A DNA stretch of 64,000 nt from UBA10133 sp964348455 (lineage in GTDB: Bacteria; Patescibacteriota; Microgenomatia; UBA1400; MFAQ01). Made by a program: the position numbers and the translations under genes. Where the stretch lies: assembly GCA_964348455.1 (NCBI GenBank), contig CAYGCQ010000001.1, forward strand, positions 62,001 to 126,000, given 5' to 3'. The notes beneath the pieces were generated by a model. That model had not been told where the DNA came from. It made no database searches and saw nothing but the letters and a program-made list of their open reading frames with translations. The stretch's first letter is position 1. Each line of letters begins with the position of its first letter. Positions 50,436 to 58,253 of this stretch are shown here, one piece after another.

Positions 50436-52001
50436 TTTTCTTGCCAGAGTAAAATACTCAAAAAACTTTTGATATGCAGGAGTTCCTTTGTTGGGGTTGG
50501 GATCACTTAAAAATTTGTACGCCAAGTTTCGATATATTCTAACCTCAGATGGAGTGATGATTTCAGAAAGTTGCTTTGCTGTTCGTTCAATAATAAAGTT
50601 AATTTCAGTTTTAAGAATCAATTTCTCAACGTCTATAGCTTCATCATCGTGTGATCCGAATTTCACAATATCTATTCCATATCTTGCCATTTCCATAATT
50701 ATTTCTTCATGGTGTGGATCTTCTATTGATACAAAACGTGGCCAGCCGAGAACAATTTCTAGACTATTTCCAGAGTCTTCGGCCTTCTTATATTCTAAGT
50801 AAATATGGGTCAAGTCATTATACTTTCTGGGTTCATCTGCTAAATATCTAAAGAGTTTAGCTCTTTCCCCGGTTGGATTTCTGATAGATTCAATCTCCCA
50901 ACCATACCAAACATCATGGTGGTGAATATCATTTCTACCACCGTCGTTGTTGTAAGATCGTTCAGGGTCAAACTCGAGATTTGGTCGAATGATCATTATT
51001 GGGGTTTCCTTGTTGATTGATGGATTTTTCATTATTAACCCTCTAAACTCAACAGCTTCTGACGGATACTCTTCCAGCCTCTGTTTCATATACTGCATAT
51101 CTTCTTCAAAAAATTTTCTTGCAAGCATGACAGCTTCTAGGTCTGAAATGATCTCTTTTTGACTTGGTCTTTCTTTCGATTTTTGCACTCCAATCTCTAA
51201 CTTAAAATTTGATTCCAGCATGCTACTGTCAAACCATGTCTTCTCAAATGAATTATCTGAATCATCGGGGTATTCGCGGTTAACTCTGTCTATGGGACCA
51301 TAATAATCTAGCTCATCAAAGTCAGTATGATTTTTGATATCTAGGGGGTAATAATATGTCTTAGCTTCGTTAAGGTTACCGGTTGAAAATAGCTGCGTAA
51401 ACTCTCTTACTTTATTTGCTAATTTGCTGGTAAAAACATCTTTGCTTGCAGCTACTAATGAGTGGATATGTGCAAGCTCTCTAGGATCCAGAAATACAGT
51501 TACCTTTATCATATTAAACAAGTCCATCCTTGCCAGCTCCGCTGTTCTGTTATCTACATCCTCATATTTTTCTATTAGCTTGATGATCTGCTCAATTGCC
51601 TTTTTTATATTTCCGACTGTTATTTCATTCGGAAGATTAGAGGATTCCTCTGAAATCGACAGCAAGCTTTCAATTACATCAGATTTGCAACTTCGGTCAG
51701 TGGATTGAATAATGCTCGGTTCAGAGATAATTTTGGCAAGCAAAGAAACATCTTCTCCTTTCCATTGTTTTTCTAGTACTCGTAATATGCTTAGCTTCTC
51801 AGTAGAGGAGTTTATTGTCAGGATGTTTTCAGTCATTGCCTCCTTCCAATTATCTCCTAAGATATTTTTTGCTTTGTTAGCGAGCCTTATCTTTTCTTCA
51901 GAGTCAAGATAGCCAACTTGATATATTTCTTGGAATAATAGATCAGTTTCGGACAGTATTCCTTCATTCACATTTGATAATATTTTGTCAGAATCAATCA
52001 T
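50430..52001 (-). CDS. 523-residue soluble protein, unknown family
   Basis: No signal peptide or membrane segment. The N-terminal 200 residues are acidic and helical (many short helices such as LSILRVLEKQWKGEDVSLLAKIISEP), compatible with an alpha-solenoid. The region about 210-420 is mixed alpha/beta with YYPLDIKNHTDFDELDYYGP, MIIRPNLEFDPERSY and NDIHHHDVWYGWEIES; the His cluster (HHHD) could bind metal. The C-terminal 100 residues are helical. I do not recognise a family. The 80-residue gene at 52009-52251 lies 7 bp upstream on the same strand. The composition differs from the surrounding glycosyltransferases, and it may be an accessory gene. Confidence 0.65.
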   Translation of the reverse strand: MIDSDKILSNVNEGILSETDLLFQEIYQVGYLDSEEKIRLANKAKNILGDNWKEAMTENILTINSSTEKLSILRVLEKQWKGEDVSLLAKIISEPSIIQSTDRSCKSDVIESLLSISEESSNLPNEITVGNIKKAIEQIIKLIEKYEDVDNRTAELARMDLFNMIKVTVFLDPRELAHIHSLVAASKDVFTSKLANKVREFTQLFSTGNLNEAKTYYYPLDIKNHTDFDELDYYGPIDRVNREYPDDSDNSFEKTWFDSSMLESNFKLEIGVQKSKERPSQKEIISDLEAVMLARKFFEEDMQYMKQRLEEYPSEAVEFRGLIMKNPSINKETPIMIIRPNLEFDPERSYNNDGGRNDIHHHDVWYGWEIESIRNPTGERAKLFRYLADEPRKYNDLTHIYLEYKKAEDSGNSLEIVLGWPRFVSIEDPHHEEIIMEMARYGIDIVKFGSHDDEAIDVEKLILKTEINFIIERTAKQLSEIITPSEVRIYRNLAYKFLSDPNPNKGTPAYQKFFEYFTLARKL

Positions 52002-52008
52002 TTCCTAA

Positions 52009-52251
52009 TTAGATCATAGTGGAGCGATAGACACAATAAGTTGAGCCATAGTTTTCGATATCTATGTTTCTAATAGAAGTTGTTCTTTCTGTGATATTAT
52101 TGGTTTCTTCCTGTAGGATAAATTCTTCAAGATTAATATACTCTAAATCTTCCTCAAAAAACCTCACAGATATCCTTGTCGCTTCCTCAGTAGCGATAAT
52201 CTTTTCAGTATCATGAGCTACAGCCATTTCCTCTTGTAGATAATCTAGCAT
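52009..52251 (-). CDS. Small acidic protein, unknown
   Basis: 80 residues, strongly acidic (many Glu), probably helical, with no membrane segment. It is encoded 7 bp upstream of the 523-residue protein on the same strand, so the two are likely expressed together. No family recognised. Its small size and acidity would fit an inhibitor or partner of the larger protein, but that is only a guess. Confidence 0.5.
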   Translation of the reverse strand: MLDYLQEEMAVAHDTEKIIATEEATRISVRFFEEDLEYINLEEFILQEETNNITERTTSIRNIDIENYGSTYCVYRSTMI

Positions 52252-52292
52252 AGTTGAATATTACTACACCGCAAACTTGGAAGCGAAATTGA

Positions 52293-52298
52293 TATAAT
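52293..52298 (+). promoter_or_regulatory. -10 box of gene at 52310
   Basis: TATAAT ends 11 bp before the ATG at 52310; no clear -35 element. Confidence 0.45.
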
Positions 52299-52309
52299 CA
52301 TCCTTACCC

Positions 52310-53443
52310 ATGTCTCTAAAAGAAATATTTAAGCTGATTTTAGGTTGGAGACTAATCTTGATTCTTATTGCCATCCCGGCAATGTTCCTTCTAGTACCCC
52401 GCCCTCGTTTCACCAACGTCTCCGAAAAGCCTGCCTTTGGAAACATTTTTTCCATGTGGTCCAACTTCGATGGATCTCGCTATCTAGATATAGCCCAAAA
52501 TGGATATGGTTATCAGCGCAAGACAAACGCAGACTATGCTTTCTATCCCGTTTACCCCTGGTTGGTAAGAAGTTTTAGTTTCCTTGGTGGCTACTTATCT
52601 TCCGGTCTGATTATTTCTCATGCTTCATTTGTCTTGGCTTTGTATTTTCTCTACAAGCTAATTTTGCTGGACTTCAAGTCCAAGATTGCCAAGTCCACTA
52701 TCTACCTTCTACTATTATTTCCTACAGCTTTCTTTTTTGGCTCGGTTTATACCGAATCTGTATTTTTGTTGCTAGTTATTCTCAGTTTTTACTTTGCCAG
52801 GAAAAATAATTTTTTTCTCGCTTGTGCTATGGCGGGTATTGCCTCTGCCACCAGAGTCACCGGAATTTTTCTCTGGCCCGCCCTCATCTATGAATTCTGG
52901 TTGCTTTACGGTAAAGATAAAAAATTTGAAATTAACCCCTCTTCTATCTGGCTTAGTCTCCCCCCCATAGGTCTAATTTCATTTCTAAGATATCAATTTC
53001 TTCAGACAGGAGATCTATTTTTCTTCATTAAGTACCAGACTGATTTAGCCGGGATGGCGGGGAACAAACTGATTCTTCTCCATCAAGTGTTTTTTAGATA
53101 TTCCAGAATGGTATTGTTTATGGATCACTTAGACCCCTTATTCTTTACAGTTTTGCTGGAACTACTAAGTGCCGCCTTAATAGTTTTGGTGCTAATATTT
53201 TCGCTTAAGAAGATAAGGTTTTCTTACTGGATTTTTACCTTTTTGTCTTTCCTGCTTCCCACTTTTATTGGATCATTTTCCAGCATGCCTAGGTTTACAC
53301 TAGTTCTCTTTCCTATCTTTATCTATCTGGCTCTATGGCTAGACAGGAATCACCCATACTTCAAATATTTTTATTACCTTATTTGTGTGGTTTTCACAAT
53401 CTTTTCTGTAATCTTCTTCACCCGTGGCTACTTTGTTGCCTAG
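52310..53443 (+). CDS. PIG-V-like GT-C mannosyltransferase
   Basis: 377 residues with about nine membrane segments. The first outer loop has NFDGSRYLDIAQNGYGYQ (D54 as probable catalytic Asp) followed by YAFYPVYPWLVRSFSF. LLLFPTAFFFGSVYTESVFLLLVILSFYFAR and ATRVTGIFLWPALIYEF are the hallmark PIG-V family blocks. Relatives add mannose from a polyprenyl-phosphate donor, as in GPI synthesis or bacterial lipoglycans. It is convergent with the DUF2079 gene, the two stops being adjacent. Confidence 0.9.
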   Translation: MSLKEIFKLILGWRLILILIAIPAMFLLVPRPRFTNVSEKPAFGNIFSMWSNFDGSRYLDIAQNGYGYQRKTNADYAFYPVYPWLVRSFSFLGGYLSSGLIISHASFVLALYFLYKLILLDFKSKIAKSTIYLLLLFPTAFFFGSVYTESVFLLLVILSFYFARKNNFFLACAMAGIASATRVTGIFLWPALIYEFWLLYGKDKKFEINPSSIWLSLPPIGLISFLRYQFLQTGDLFFFIKYQTDLAGMAGNKLILLHQVFFRYSRMVLFMDHLDPLFFTVLLELLSAALIVLVLIFSLKKIRFSYWIFTFLSFLLPTFIGSFSSMPRFTLVLFPIFIYLALWLDRNHPYFKYFYYLICVVFTIFSVIFFTRGYFVA

Positions 53444-54877
53444 CTACCAAATCCTTTTAAAGAGATAAAAGTGTCCCTGGTGGAATTCAAGGCTATATTT
53501 CTCATCCACTAGTAGTTTTTCAATTACGGATCCCTCGAAATCTTTTGGCTTATAGTCCCCGATAATACGGTTTTGATCTACCATGGCAACGTAGTCAGCT
53601 CCAAATACCATTTGTGGTAAATTAAACGCATTTTCTCTATGTGTAATGTGCCCTCTTACCTCAGATGATGCGGCTACAGAAGCTTCTTTTGGAATTGCCC
53701 TAAGCGCCTTCTCAAAAGCAATCTCATCTTGGCCAACATCATACATTGGTCTCCAGTATGATGGGGTAGTCGGAAGTGGGCTGTAGTGATAATTTGTTCT
53801 AATCGCAACAGCCAGTAGCCATACCCCGATTAACCAGCCAATCCACTTATATTTTTTGAATATAATATCTATCAGCTTCCAAGCCAAGATTGTCGACATC
53901 ACCAGTCCGACCACTATAATACTGTCATAGTGAAATGTGTTGCTTCTCATCTGGCTTTGAGTGCTCATCATGTTAATAAAGAAGTCCGGCACCGCCAAGA
54001 AGAACCATGGAAAGCCGAGAAGTGGAATGAATCCAAAAGGTTTGAGAAGTGTAAGGTAATATGGCCCTGAGTCTATGTTGGTAAATTTCCAAAGTATCTT
54101 ACTAATATCAAAGCCCACACCGGAATCATTAGAGTATTTGGAAATATCAAACCAGTTCCATACCCAAAAAGCTCCACTTACAGCAGCGTGAGGAATTAGA
54201 TAGAAAACGGTTACTATAAACCATACCGCTCCGGCTACCATCAGGATCGTCCCCCTCAGCCATTGTCTATAGAAAATAAATATATAGACTCCTAGCATAA
54301 CTACGGCCAGAGATGCGCTTTCCTTGGTCAGTAGTGTCAGAAATGAAAATAAGAACATCCAGTTCCATTTTTTCTTATATGCACTATAGAAAGCCGCCGG
54401 GAGAAAAGCCATAGCCATGGTAACTCCATGAAAGTCATAAATATTAGACCACTGTACACCTGGATTGAGAAGATAGACTGAAGCAATCACAAGACCCTTT
54501 ACCTTATTCTTTAATACGTCACGAGCAAGAAGGTATATTGGAATCGCAGCCAGTCCGATAACTAAGCTTTGCAGAAATAATAAAGTATCAATACGATCAT
54601 AGATAAGGTAAAAAGGCGAAAGCAAGGCCAGAATTAGATCAGCATGATAACTAAATCTTGAGGTGGTCCCAGTCATTCCCGAGACAGCAAAAAAACGACC
54701 ATTAGCAGTGTTCCATACAGTCTGATCCATATTTGCGAGATCAAAGCTGGAAGCAAAGGCATAGTGTCTTCGAATAGACAGGTAAGACAAGGTGATTACA
54801 TAAACAGCAACTAGAATCGAAAGTGTTATTCCGGCCCAGTTTTTTTTGGCAAATTTTAGCAATTTATTTATTTTCAA
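53444..54877 (-). CDS. DUF2079 family membrane protein
   Basis: 477 residues with about 10 membrane segments. The first outer loop ASSFDLANMDQTVWNTANGRFF, then FSYHADLILALLSPFYLI, NIYDFHGVTMAMAFLPAAFYS and LLTKESASLAVVMLGVYIF are typical of DUF2079 proteins, which have a GT-C-like layout and are probably membrane glycosyltransferases. The C-terminal outer domain (about 390-477) ends the protein. It starts within the end of the GT2 gene upstream (14-bp overlap), pointing to translation from one message with the GT2 and LAB_N genes. Confidence 0.88.
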   Translation of the reverse strand: MKINKLLKFAKKNWAGITLSILVAVYVITLSYLSIRRHYAFASSFDLANMDQTVWNTANGRFFAVSGMTGTTSRFSYHADLILALLSPFYLIYDRIDTLLFLQSLVIGLAAIPIYLLARDVLKNKVKGLVIASVYLLNPGVQWSNIYDFHGVTMAMAFLPAAFYSAYKKKWNWMFLFSFLTLLTKESASLAVVMLGVYIFIFYRQWLRGTILMVAGAVWFIVTVFYLIPHAAVSGAFWVWNWFDISKYSNDSGVGFDISKILWKFTNIDSGPYYLTLLKPFGFIPLLGFPWFFLAVPDFFINMMSTQSQMRSNTFHYDSIIVVGLVMSTILAWKLIDIIFKKYKWIGWLIGVWLLAVAIRTNYHYSPLPTTPSYWRPMYDVGQDEIAFEKALRAIPKEASVAASSEVRGHITHRENAFNLPQMVFGADYVAMVDQNRIIGDYKPKDFEGSVIEKLLVDEKYSLEFHQGHFYLFKRIW

Positions 54878-55802
54878 TGATTTTTTTTATCATCCAAGAT
54901 TTTTCTTGAGTATTATTTTTAATTACCAGGTCGGCAAGTATTCCGGAAACCAGTAGCTGTATTCCCGCTAGAAGCCCAACTAGCCCAACTAGTGGCCATA
55001 TCTTGTCTGATAAAGTATATCCGAAAAAGATTTTCATCCATGCCATGGTAAAAAGTAAAACAGAAGAAAATAAAATCAGAAACAATCCCGCGCCCCCAAA
55101 GAGATGTAGTGGTCTAGAATTATATTTTCTGGTAAACCAGATCAGAAGCATATCTAAGAATCCCTTGACCATTCTACTCGGACCATACTTACTGACTCCA
55201 GCTATACGAGGGCGATGATTTACTATTATCTCTGTGATTTTAAAACCTCTCCATCGTAGTATAGCCGGTATCATCCGATGCATTTCTCCACTCAAGTCCA
55301 AGTCCTCAAAGCAATCTCTTTTGTAAACTCTCAAAGTACATCCCGCATCGTGAACTGTGTCATCTACCAGTATGGATCTTAAATTCCTGGCCACGCTAGA
55401 TATAAATCTTTTATCAAAACTATCCTTCCTCTGATATCTCCAGCCACAAACCACTTCATACCCCTCCTCCATTTTTTGAATTAGTTTGAGAAAGTCGGCT
55501 GGATCATTTTGCCCATCTCCATCAAGAGTTATTATTTTCTCTCCCACGGAAGCTTTTATACCGGTATCTAAGGCAGTTGACTGACCAAAATTTCTTCTAA
55601 GTGAAATTATTTTGACACTTTCGATCTTTGCAAGCACCTTTTCGGTATCATCTGTCGAACCGTCGTTCACTACGATAATTTCATATTCACCGGCAACTTT
55701 TTTCATCGACACCTTGATCTCTTTAATCAAAGTTTCTACGTTGCTCTCTTCATTAAAGACGGGAATCACAACTGAATATCTGGGACTATTTTGCTTTTGC
55801 AT
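54864..55802 (-). CDS. GT2 polyprenyl-phosphate glycosyltransferase with C-terminal anchor
   Basis: 312 residues. The GT2 domain (1-215) has YSVVIPVFNEESNVETLI, VVNDGSTDDTEKV, FGQSTALDTGIKAS, the catalytic TLDGDGQNDP and HDAGCTLRVYKR. Two membrane helices follow (about 232-255 and 268-290). This is the layout of GtrB/ArnC/DPM1-type enzymes, which attach a sugar to undecaprenyl phosphate. It lies between LAB_N (17-bp overlap) and DUF2079 (14-bp overlap), a set that would make and use one lipid-linked donor. Confidence 0.92.
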   Translation of the reverse strand: MQKQNSPRYSVVIPVFNEESNVETLIKEIKVSMKKVAGEYEIIVVNDGSTDDTEKVLAKIESVKIISLRRNFGQSTALDTGIKASVGEKIITLDGDGQNDPADFLKLIQKMEEGYEVVCGWRYQRKDSFDKRFISSVARNLRSILVDDTVHDAGCTLRVYKRDCFEDLDLSGEMHRMIPAILRWRGFKITEIIVNHRPRIAGVSKYGPSRMVKGFLDMLLIWFTRKYNSRPLHLFGGAGLFLILFSSVLLFTMAWMKIFFGYTLSDKIWPLVGLVGLLAGIQLLVSGILADLVIKNNTQEKSWMIKKIIENK

Positions 55803-56064
55803 TTGAAATAAGGTTAATGTTGCGCATATAGATGGCTATTTGTAAAAAAATACTGATTAAAAAAACCACGTCTCTTCTCTGTAATACGTAAAAAATTAAC
55901 ATAATAGAAGCAATTATTCTCAATACCCAAAAACCAGTTGGGATGACGCTTCTTTTTTCTTTCTCCGAAACAGCCCACTGAAAAACAAAGCTTAAGAAAA
56001 ATATACCTTGAGCAGCCAACCCCCAAACAGTCCACAAGTCTATTTTAAATCCGGCAAATTCCAT
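55786..56064 (-). CDS. LAB_N domain membrane protein
   Basis: 92 residues from the ATG at 56064; a TTG at 56070 would add two residues. There are three membrane helices: GLAAQGIFFLSFVFQWAVSE, SVIPTGFWVLRIIASIML and DVVFLISIFLQIAIYMRN. This is the pattern of the LAB_N domain, first described at the N-terminus of some lipid A disaccharide synthases and found alone beside ArnC/GtrB-like GT2 enzymes. Its role is unknown, perhaps in lipid-linked sugar flipping. A TATAAT box lies 6 bp before the start. It heads the three-gene minus-strand operon. Confidence 0.85.
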   Translation of the reverse strand: MEFAGFKIDLWTVWGLAAQGIFFLSFVFQWAVSEKEKRSVIPTGFWVLRIIASIMLIFYVLQRRDVVFLISIFLQIAIYMRNINLISNAKAK

Positions 56065-56070
56065 GCTCAA

Positions 56071-56076
56071 ATTATA
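56071..56076 (-). promoter_or_regulatory. -10 box of LAB_N operon
   Basis: ATTATA on the plus strand reads TATAAT on the minus strand, 6 bp from the ATG at 56064. Its position supports that ATG and a leaderless message. Confidence 0.55.
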
Positions 56077-56086
56077 GACTACTTGT

Positions 56087-56092
56087 TATATT
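56087..56092 (+). promoter_or_regulatory. -10 box of flippase gene at 56102
   Basis: TATATT ends 9 bp before the ATG at 56102. It lies back-to-back with the minus-strand box at 56071-56076. Confidence 0.45.
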
Positions 56093-56101
56093 AGTGCGGA
56101 G

Positions 56102-57376
56102 ATGAGACTAGTGTTAAACTTACCTGTGAAACGCATTATCAAAGTTTTTTCTACACCCACCGCCAGATCTTCTACGGTATTTTATTTCTCAAATTTTTTC
56201 CTAAGTGTGATTCGCTATCTCTTTCACTTAATTCTTCTTAGACTTCTATCTCCTGGCCAGTACGGAGAGTTTCTCTCCTATCTAAGCCTAATCTACTTAC
56301 TAGGTATACCGGCAGGTACCATTGCCGGGGTAGTCACCAAATATGTTTCGGAATTTAACGGAAAAGGGGACAAGGCCTCAATCAATCATTTCTTCTACTA
56401 CATTTTGAGGATAATCAGCCCTATTACTTACGGACTTGGATTTTTACTCATTCTCTTCGCTCATCCACTAGCCACACTTTTCAAAGCTCACTCCATCGCT
56501 TTTGTTGTCCTTGGGGTTAGTATGTTTATTTCTCTCTATCAAACAGTCATCAGCTCATATCTTATTGCCTTTCAGAAATTTATTTTCCAGTCGATCGTTG
56601 GTTTTTTTGGAGCCTTGCTAACTATCGGTATTTCCATTCTTTTTATAAACCTCGGTTTTGGAGCTACTGGAGCGGTGATTGGTCAAATCTTGGCCGGCAT
56701 CCTAACCACAATTGTAATTTTTTGGAATATTAGAAAATCCATAACTCCGAAGATAATTGCAAAGTCCACTGTCAAGTTCTCTCTTGCAGGTTTCACAGGA
56801 TACAGTTTTATTTATTCTCTGGGTACCATGGCTCTAATCTCGGTAGATATTTTATTAGCTAGAATTTTTTTCGACCCACATTTATCAGGCATTTATTCCT
56901 CTTTATCTATCTTGGGTCGCATGATCCTTTTTGGTCTTACTCCCATCATCGCTTTAGTTTTACCGATTGCTTCGCATAGACACGCTTCGTCTGGTTCGAC
57001 TAAGTCTGTTCTGATTAAGCTGGGCGGGGTCATAGTTATCTTTGGGCTCATTGGCGCCGGCATTTTTGCAACTTTCCCAGCATTAATCATTAGAGTACTA
57101 TCCGGATCAGCTTATCTAGAAGCTGCCCCATTTTTGTCAATCTTTGCCTTTTCCATGGTTTTCTTTGCTCTTAGCCAGTTTATGCTTTCGTACCAAATGG
57201 CTATTGGCCGTCCACAAGCAAATAAGCTAATGCTAGTTGCCGTTATTCTTCAGCCCATCGCTCTCTACTTTTTTAGAGGTAGCTTTTCCGGCTTCATATG
57301 GTCCGGCTTCGTTATCCAGCTTTTACTGACAACATCTCTGCTCTTGAGCTTGTTTCGATCCTCAAATCGTGCCTAG
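56102..57376 (+). CDS. Wzx-type oligosaccharide flippase
   Basis: 424 residues with about 12 membrane segments. RSSTVFYFSNFFLSVIRYLFHLILLRLLSPGQYGEFLSYLSLIYLLGIPAG and KYVSEFNGKGD are typical of polysaccharide flippases of the MVF/MATE superfamily. It would export a lipid-linked glycan built by the GT2/GT4 enzymes. It is shorter than the first flippase (492 residues) and only distantly similar, so the two may handle different glycans. It is divergent from the LAB_N operon. Confidence 0.88.
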   Translation: MRLVLNLPVKRIIKVFSTPTARSSTVFYFSNFFLSVIRYLFHLILLRLLSPGQYGEFLSYLSLIYLLGIPAGTIAGVVTKYVSEFNGKGDKASINHFFYYILRIISPITYGLGFLLILFAHPLATLFKAHSIAFVVLGVSMFISLYQTVISSYLIAFQKFIFQSIVGFFGALLTIGISILFINLGFGATGAVIGQILAGILTTIVIFWNIRKSITPKIIAKSTVKFSLAGFTGYSFIYSLGTMALISVDILLARIFFDPHLSGIYSSLSILGRMILFGLTPIIALVLPIASHRHASSGSTKSVLIKLGGVIVIFGLIGAGIFATFPALIIRVLSGSAYLEAAPFLSIFAFSMVFFALSQFMLSYQMAIGRPQANKLMLVAVILQPIALYFFRGSFSGFIWSGFVIQLLLTTSLLLSLFRSSNRA

Positions 57377-57381
57377 CTTCC

Positions 57382-57410
57382 TTGACAAAGACCCATAATA
57401 GTAGTATATT
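57382..57410 (+). promoter_or_regulatory. Complete sigma-70 promoter
   Basis: TTGACA (57382-57387), a 17-bp spacer and TATATT (57405-57410). Transcription should start near 57417, giving a leader of about 30 bases. It is the best promoter in the window and the only one followed by a strong Shine-Dalgarno site (AAGGAGG, 57435-57441). Confidence 0.8.
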
Positions 57411-57446
57411 CAAGACAATCGCATCTTAAAAAAGAAGGAGGCCATC

Positions 57447-57689
57447 GTGCCCATAAACAAGTACAAACCTGCTATCAGGAGAGCTATTCAGCCTGATAAC
57501 AACAAAAAGATATTTGTGACATTCGTAAGAATATTTTTCGGGAGTCTGGCATTGCTCTTTTTTTCACTTGCCATATATTGCTTTAGCCTTGGCGCTGCGC
57601 TAGGGGGAACAGTCTACGCAATATGTGGTTGCTTAGCAATAATTGTTGGTGCAGTTGGTGAAGCGACTTATCCCGGGACTCCTAAATAG
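57447..57689 (+). CDS. Small two-helix membrane protein in its own unit
   Basis: 80 residues, GTG start 5 bp after AAGGAGG. A basic N-terminus (1-30) is followed by two hydrophobic segments (about 31-50, LFFSLAIYCFSLGAALG, and 53-72, TVYAICGCLAIIVGAVG). No family recognised. The gene has a consensus promoter, a strong ribosome site and a Rho-independent terminator that starts before its stop codon, unlike every other gene here. This suggests steady, high expression or recent arrival from a different genetic background. Confidence 0.75.
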   Translation: MPINKYKPAIRRAIQPDNNKKIFVTFVRIFFGSLALLFFSLAIYCFSLGAALGGTVYAICGCLAIIVGAVGEATYPGTPK

Positions 57690-57703
57690 GAGTCCTTTTT
57701 TTT
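57676..57703 (+). terminator. Rho-independent terminator
   Basis: Stem GGACTCC/GGAGTCC with loop TAAATA, followed by eight T residues. The stop codon TAG (57687-57689) lies in the hairpin. It is the only clear intrinsic terminator I found. Confidence 0.88.
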
Positions 57704-57769
57704 GTCAATAAAGTTATTAGCTAACAATCTCGCACCCATAAACAACAGCTATTCACTCCACCCGATACT

Positions 57770-58183
57770 GTCATCCCGACCGTAGGGGCCGATGGTACCC
57801 GAAGGGGTAGATCTCACCCCACTGTCATTCTGAACTTGATTCAGAATCCATCCACCATCTTTCATCATTGCGAGGTACCACACCCTAGTCATTCCCGACC
57901 TGAGTGGGCCGCTGGTACCCGAAGGGGTGAATCTATATAAATTATTCCACCCTCTCGTGATCCCTACCAAATGAAATGAGTGGAGGAATCTCTCTCCACT
58001 GTCATTCTGAACTTGATTCAGAATCCATCCCCACACCACCACTCACAACTCAACCCGTCATGGAGTTTATCCGCCGTGGCGGAAGTTTCGGCAACCGATC
58101 CCAGAGTCGCCTCAGGAGACACCGAAGCAATCTCACACCCTCTACCAAACCATTCGTCATTCCCGCGAAGGCGGGAATCCATC
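57770..58183 (+). repeat. Large intergenic cluster of palindromic repeats
   Basis: This 564-bp gap holds at least six copies, all in one direction: 57770-57815 (GTCATCCCGACCG with nested GATGGTACCCGAAGGGG), 57824-57852 and 58001-58029 (both GTCATTCTGAACTTGATTCA), 57888-57938 (GTCATTCCCGACCTGAG with nested CGCTGGTACCCGAAGGGG), 58057-58134 (GTCATGGAG with nested CCGCCGTGGCGG and CAGAGTCGCCTCAGGAGACA) and 58156-58183 (GTCATTCCCGCGAAGGCGGG). A fragment of the GTCATTGCGAG family lies near 57862. No gene is credible in this stretch. Confidence 0.9.
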
Positions 58184-58241
58184 CCATTTATTCCAATTTT
58201 AGAGTTTTAGATTTTTTGAGTTTTTCAGCTAGTTGTTAATA

Positions 58242-58247
58242 TATAAT
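58242..58247 (+). promoter_or_regulatory. -10 box of GT2 gene at 58254
   Basis: TATAAT ends 6 bp before the ATG at 58254, again predicting a leaderless message. Confidence 0.55.
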
Positions 58248-58253
58248 CTCCTC

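Noticed and set aside
57749..58042. Minus-strand frame of 97 codons in the repeat-filled gap
   Set aside because: It consists of reverse-strand repeat translations (LNQVQNDSG-type peptides) and has no start region or family match.
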